From CAYTEO01 sp964436825 (GTDB lineage: Bacteria; Krumholzibacteriota; Krumholzibacteriia; LZORAL124-64-63), in the NCBI GenBank assembly GCA_964436825.1, contig CAYTEO010000051.1, positions 1-17,362 of the forward strand: DNA of 17,362 nucleotides. Direction: 5' to 3'. Below the pieces are notes generated by a model. The model did not search any database. It worked only from the letters and a program-made list of their open reading frames with translations, and had not been told where the DNA came from. How positions within the stretch are numbered: position 1 is the first letter of the stretch; each line of letters starts with the position of its first letter. Of the stretch, positions 14,514-17,362 are shown in pieces. The translations under genes were made by a program, and so were the position numbers.

Positions 14514-15571
14514 GACCGGTCGGCGGAACCGGCCGCGCCGGCGCGCAGGGCGTCGTAGAGGGCGCGGGCCTTGCGGACGTCGTCCCAGGTGTCGCGCTTC
14601 CAGTGGGGATTGCGTAGCAGGGCGGCGGGGTGGAATGTCGCCATCACCGGCACGCCGCGGTAGAAGTGGATGGACGAGCGCAGCGCCCGCAGGGAGGCGC
14701 GGGTCTCCAGCAGGGTCATGGCGGCGTGGCGGCCCAGGCAGAGGATCAGCCGCGGCGCGATGATCTCGAGCTGCCGCTGCAGGTAGGGCTCGCAGGCGCG
14801 AACCTCGTCGGCCTCGGGATCGCGGTTGTTGGGCGGGCGGCACTTCAGGATGTTGCAGATGTAGACCTCGTCGCGCGCGAGGCCGATGGCCTTCAGGATG
14901 TCGGTCAGCAGCTGGCCCGCCCGGCCCACGAACGGCAGTCCCTGCTCGTCCTCGTTGCGGCCCGGCGCCTCGCCCACCAGGACCAGGTCGGCATCGGGAT
15001 GGCCGCTGCCGAAGACGGTGTTGGTCCGCCCGGCGTGGAGCTTGCACTCCGTGCAACCGGCGACCCGGGCCGCCAGCTCGTCCAGGGCGGCCTGCTTCTG
15101 CTCCGGCGTCCGGGGCGCGGCCGGCTCGTCGGCGGGTGCGGAGAAGAGGTCGGCCTCGTGGACGGCGGCGCGGGCGGGACGGGCGGCCACCTGGCGCAGC
15201 GCCTCGGCCACGAAGGCCTCGCACTCGCGCTGGAAGGCGGCGGCGCGGCGGCGCTTCTCGTCCTCGGCCGCGGAGACGGGCCGGGGCGCCGGAGCGGGTG
15301 GCCGTGCAGCGGGAGCCGGGGCGGCGGGCGCAGGCGCGTCGGTGGACGTCCGGGCCGGCGACGCGGCAGGTGCCGGCCGGTCCGCCTGCGCAGGTGCGGC
15401 GTCCGGCGCGGGAGCGGCGACCGTCTCCCCGGTCCCGGCCACCGGCCGGTCCGCGGCGGGCGGCTCCGGCAGGGGACCCTCGTCCAGGTACCACTCCATC
15501 CCGCGCTCCTGCTGTTGCCGCAGGTAGCGGGCCAGGTCGCGGGCCACCGCCTCCGGGGAATCGCCGCTCAC
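14510..15571 (-). CDS. Type 4/5-family uracil-DNA glycosylase with long disordered N-terminal extension
   Basis: A 353-residue DNA repair enzyme that removes uracil from DNA. The catalytic domain occupies about 160-353. Four cysteines placed as for the 4Fe-4S cluster of family 4 enzymes are Cys173 and Cys176 (CTEC), Cys244 (ILKCRPP) and Cys260. Motif GEAPGRNEDEQG (200-211) carries the active-site residues, and HPAALLRNP (314-322) is the DNA-intercalating region. Residues 1-30 are a short helix, 32-100 are almost entirely Ala/Pro with scattered charges, and 101-145 are helical again. The GTG at 15571 is the start: AAGGAG lies 7 nt upstream and the codon overlaps the coaBC stop in GTGA. A longer open frame inside coaBC is a shadow. 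The domain order also resembles glycosylases annotated as DNA polymerase bacteriophage-type in older databases. Confidence 0.92.
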   Translation of the reverse strand: MSGDSPEAVARDLARYLRQQQERGMEWYLDEGPLPEPPAADRPVAGTGETVAAPAPDAAPAQADRPAPAASPARTSTDAPAPAAPAPAARPPAPAPRPVSAAEDEKRRRAAAFQRECEAFVAEALRQVAARPARAAVHEADLFSAPADEPAAPRTPEQKQAALDELAARVAGCTECKLHAGRTNTVFGSGHPDADLVLVGEAPGRNEDEQGLPFVGRAGQLLTDILKAIGLARDEVYICNILKCRPPNNRDPEADEVRACEPYLQRQLEIIAPRLILCLGRHAAMTLLETRASLRALRSSIHFYRGVPVMATFHPAALLRNPHWKRDTWDDVRKARALYDALRAGAAGSADRS

Positions 15572-16824
15572 GGGCGCTCCTTCCGATCGGTCAGCGCCGG
15601 GACGAGCCGGTCGATCAGCTCGCTGGCGATGGTCTCCTTGTCGGCCGGGCCGCTGTCCCAGACGATTCCCTCCGGCCCGATCAGCACCACGTGGTGCTCG
15701 CCGGGCCCGAAGGCGGTGTCGGGAGCGGCCAGGTCGTTGGCGACGATGAAGTCCAGCCCCTTGGCGCGCCGCTTCTCCTCGGCGCGGGCGATCAGGTCGC
15801 CGGTCTCCAGGGCGAACCCGACGACGAGCTGGTCGGGACGACGCTCCAGGGCGACGATGTCGGCCAGGATGTCGACGGTCCGGGTCAGCGGGATCCGCCA
15901 CTCGGTCCCCAGGGATTCCTTGCGCAGCTTCCCCTGGTCCACCTCGGACGGGGTGAAGTCGGCCACGGCAGCGCTCATGATCAGGGCGTCCGCGCGGGGG
16001 AGCTGTTCGGCCACGGCGGCGGCCATCTCGGCAGCGGTCTCCACCGGGATCCGGCGGGCCACCCGCGACGGCGGCGGCAGCGGCGTGGGACCGTGGACCA
16101 GGGTCACGGCGGCGCCGCGGGCCGTTGCGGCCCGGGCCAGGGCGAAGCCCATGGCCCCGGTGGAGCGGTTCGACAGGAAGCGGACGGCGTCCAGCGGTTC
16201 ACGGGTGGGGCCGGCGGTGATCAGCAGACGGCGCCCGGCCAGGGGCAGCTCGCCCAGGGCGTCGGGCGGGGGCGCGCCCAGGACGGTGTCGAGCGCCGCG
16301 ACCACCCGCGCGAGGATCTCCTCCGGCTCGGCCATCCGGCCGGGGGCCTCGGTGCCGCAGGCCAGCCAGCCTTCACCCGGCGCGACGATCTCGACGCCGC
16401 GCTCGGCGAGAGTGCGGACGTTGGCCTGGGTGGCCGGGTGGCGCCACATGGCGTCGTTCATGGCGGGGGCTACCAGCAGCGGTCCCTCGTGGGCCAGCAG
16501 GAGGGTAGTGACGATGTCGTCGGCCACGCCGGCGGCCGCCTTGGCCAGCAGGTTCGCCGTGGCCGGCGCGACGACGGCCACGTCGGCCCAGCGGGCGTAC
16601 TCGATGTGGTCCAGGGGAAGGCTCTCCCCCTCCCCCCACAGGTCGGTGGCCACGGGCTGACCGCTGAGGGCGCGGAAGGTGACCGGCCCGACGAATCGCT
16701 GGGCCGAGTCCGTCATGGCAACCCGGACGGAAAGACCCGCCTGCACCAGCAGGCGGGTCAGCAGGCAGGACTTGTAGGCCGCGATCCCACCGGTCACCAG
16801 CTGCAGGACACGGCCGCGGGCCAT
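15568..16824 (-). CDS. coaBC: Bifunctional phosphopantothenoylcysteine decarboxylase / phosphopantothenate-cysteine ligase
   Basis: The cytoplasmic two-step enzyme of coenzyme A synthesis, 418 residues: the CoaB half joins cysteine to 4'-phosphopantothenate and the CoaC half decarboxylates the product using FMN. CoaC occupies about 1-185, with TGGIAAYK (11-18), catalytic His73 (DHIEYARWAD), PATANLLAK (87-95), PAMN (120-123) and Cys156 in the substrate flap (GWLACG). CoaB follows, opening with RRLLITAGPTREPLD, then FLSNRSTGAMG, SAAVADF and KLRKE, and ending with GFALET and VANDL motifs. The length is normal. The ATG at 16824 has AGGAG 7 nt upstream and lies 4 bp after the rpoZ stop, a very common gene order in bacteria. 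Confidence 0.97.
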   Translation of the reverse strand: MARGRVLQLVTGGIAAYKSCLLTRLLVQAGLSVRVAMTDSAQRFVGPVTFRALSGQPVATDLWGEGESLPLDHIEYARWADVAVVAPATANLLAKAAAGVADDIVTTLLLAHEGPLLVAPAMNDAMWRHPATQANVRTLAERGVEIVAPGEGWLACGTEAPGRMAEPEEILARVVAALDTVLGAPPPDALGELPLAGRRLLITAGPTREPLDAVRFLSNRSTGAMGFALARAATARGAAVTLVHGPTPLPPPSRVARRIPVETAAEMAAAVAEQLPRADALIMSAAVADFTPSEVDQGKLRKESLGTEWRIPLTRTVDILADIVALERRPDQLVVGFALETGDLIARAEEKRRAKGLDFIVANDLAAPDTAFGPGEHHVVLIGPEGIVWDSGPADKETIASELIDRLVPALTDRKERP

Positions 16825-16828
16825 GGCG

Positions 16829-17065
16829 TCACTCCTGTTCGGCCTGTTCCCTCTGCAGTTCCAGCAACCGCTTGCGGCGGTCGTAGTAGCTGATCTTGCC
16901 CTCGATCAGCCGCTGGACGGCGATCGTCGTCAGCTTGGCCGGCAGCTGGGCGCTGACGGCCCGGGCGCGATCGTTGAGCCGCCGCGCCTCCAGGGACGCG
17001 ATCTTGATCGCCTCGAACTTGTTGGCGATGCGGTCGGTCACCAGCTTGCGCTCGATGTAGGTCAT
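16829..17065 (-). CDS. rpoZ: RNA polymerase omega subunit
   Basis: A 78-residue omega subunit that helps assemble and stabilise the beta-prime subunit of RNA polymerase. The conserved N-terminal block is KLVTDRIANKFEAIKIASLEARRLND (residues 7-32), and the second block is LTTIAVQRLIEGKISY (45-60), ending in a charged helix. The ATG at 17065 has a GAGGTGGAGAG ribosome site; an open frame continuing upstream is not protein-like. It is the first gene of the rpoZ-coaBC-udg-fetA-fetB operon. Confidence 0.9.
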   Translation of the reverse strand: MTYIERKLVTDRIANKFEAIKIASLEARRLNDRARAVSAQLPAKLTTIAVQRLIEGKISYYDRRKRLLELQREQAEQE

Positions 17066-17091
17066 CTCTCCACCTCGCCTTACGGACAGCC

Positions 17092-17116
17092 AGAAAGGGC
17101 CGCGGGGACCGCGGCC
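17092..17116 (-). terminator. Perfect GC hairpin followed by CTTTCT in the rpoZ leader
   Basis: GGCCGCGG (17098-17105) pairs with CCGCGGCC (17109-17116) across a 3-nt loop. In the minus direction the stem is followed by CTTTCT (17092-17097). It has the layout of an intrinsic terminator. It could end the transcript of the gene whose 3' end is at 17267. Because it lies just downstream of the candidate rpoZ promoter, it could also be a 5' hairpin or attenuator for rpoZ. Confidence 0.55.
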
Positions 17117-17127
17117 GCAGGGGAGAC

Positions 17128-17155
17128 AATATACACCATCGCTGCGGGGAGGCAA
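17128..17155 (-). promoter_or_regulatory. Sigma-70-type promoter for the rpoZ operon
   Basis: On the minus strand TTGCCT (17150-17155, four consensus bases) and TATATT (17128-17133, five of six) are separated by 16 nt. The predicted start, near 17121, gives a leader of about 55 nt before the rpoZ ATG. It is the best vegetative promoter match in the window and sits in the only AT-rich stretch of this spacer. Confidence 0.5.
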
Positions 17156-17266
17156 CGGGATTCTACGGCGGTATCTCCCCGAGGCAGTCGCCCGCCACCT
17201 CGCTCCCCGAACCCGGTGGCAGGAGGAGCAACGGCTGCGGCGGGCGCTCCGCGGGGGCAAGATCTT

Positions 17267-17362
17267 TCAGCGCACCAGCACCACCCGCTGCACCTGGGCC
17301 GCTCCTGCGGCCCGCAGCCGCGCCAGGTACACCCCGCTGGCCACCGGCCGGCCGGCGTCGTC
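17267..17362 (-). CDS. 3' end of a gene for a secreted protein with FlgD-Ig/T9SS-type C-terminal domain (partial)
   Basis: Only the last 31 codons and the TGA stop (17267-17269) are in the window; the gene continues beyond the right edge. They encode DDAGRPVASGVYLARLRAAG followed by AAQVQRVVLVR. This is the final part of the same C-terminal domain that ends the protease at the left edge (DDAGRGVAGGTYLVRL, then VETRKVVLAR), with the shared pattern DDAGR-x-V-A-x-G-x-Y-L-x-RL and a closing R-x-VVL-x-R. The protein is therefore probably secreted and bound to the cell surface or released. Its main function is unknown. Confidence 0.8.
   Translation of the reverse strand, partial: DDAGRPVASGVYLARLRAAGAAQVQRVVLVR

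Noticed and set aside
15248..15480. Ala/Pro-rich stretch in the glycosylase taken as a frameshift
   Set aside because: The frame is intact from the GTG with its ribosome site through the catalytic domain; low-complexity linkers are common in GC-rich genomes.
14630..16660. Long plus-strand open frame opposite udg and coaBC
   Set aside because: It is a shadow of two well-supported minus-strand enzymes, with no domain and no ribosome site of note.

Overview
The window is very GC-rich chromosomal DNA from a Gram-negative bacterium. It encodes an outer-membrane lipid-asymmetry (Mla/MCE) transporter. A secreted protease ends in a FlgD-Ig/T9SS-type C-terminal domain, and a second protein cut by the right edge ends the same way. 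The MCE protein has a C-terminal tail of the kind seen in FCB-group homologues. Together these suggest an FCB-superphylum or neighbouring uncultured lineage (Krumholzibacteriota, Eisenbacteria or Latescibacterota-like). That placement is inference from protein style, not a measured taxonomy.

Left part (1-5138). The first 102 bases hold two copies of a 35-nt repeat at a 66-bp period, possibly the tail of a CRISPR array whose body lies outside the window. A 1263-residue secreted multidomain subtilisin-like protease follows on the minus strand. A patatin-like phospholipase is divergent from it. A strong GC hairpin separates the phospholipase from the next, convergent operon.

Middle part (5139-11555). 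A minus-strand operon reads mlaE-mlaF-mlaD followed by a rubrerythrin-like diiron protein. Divergent from mlaE is an 80-residue plus-strand gene. Its two ends resemble the N- and C-terminal helices of flagellar rod/hook proteins, with nothing between them, and a good flagellar sigma-28 type promoter precedes it. It collides tail to tail, with a 10-bp overlap, with a second minus-strand operon: dnaB, a LON-domain protein and a metallo-beta-lactamase-fold hydrolase. DnaA-box-like sequences lie upstream of dnaB.

Right part (11556-17362). A SAM-dependent methyltransferase reads rightward and faces a tightly packed minus-strand operon, rpoZ-coaBC-udg-fetA-fetB. Its genes are joined by 4-8-bp overlaps or a 4-bp gap, and a recognisable promoter and a GC hairpin precede it. 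The last 96 bases are the 3' end of another gene with the FlgD-Ig-like C-terminal domain.

Most of the content is housekeeping: replication, transcription, CoA synthesis, uracil repair and envelope lipid transport. The least ordinary items are the mini flagellar-axial protein with its sigma-28 promoter, the repeat pair at the left edge, and the matching C-terminal domains at the two ends of the window.
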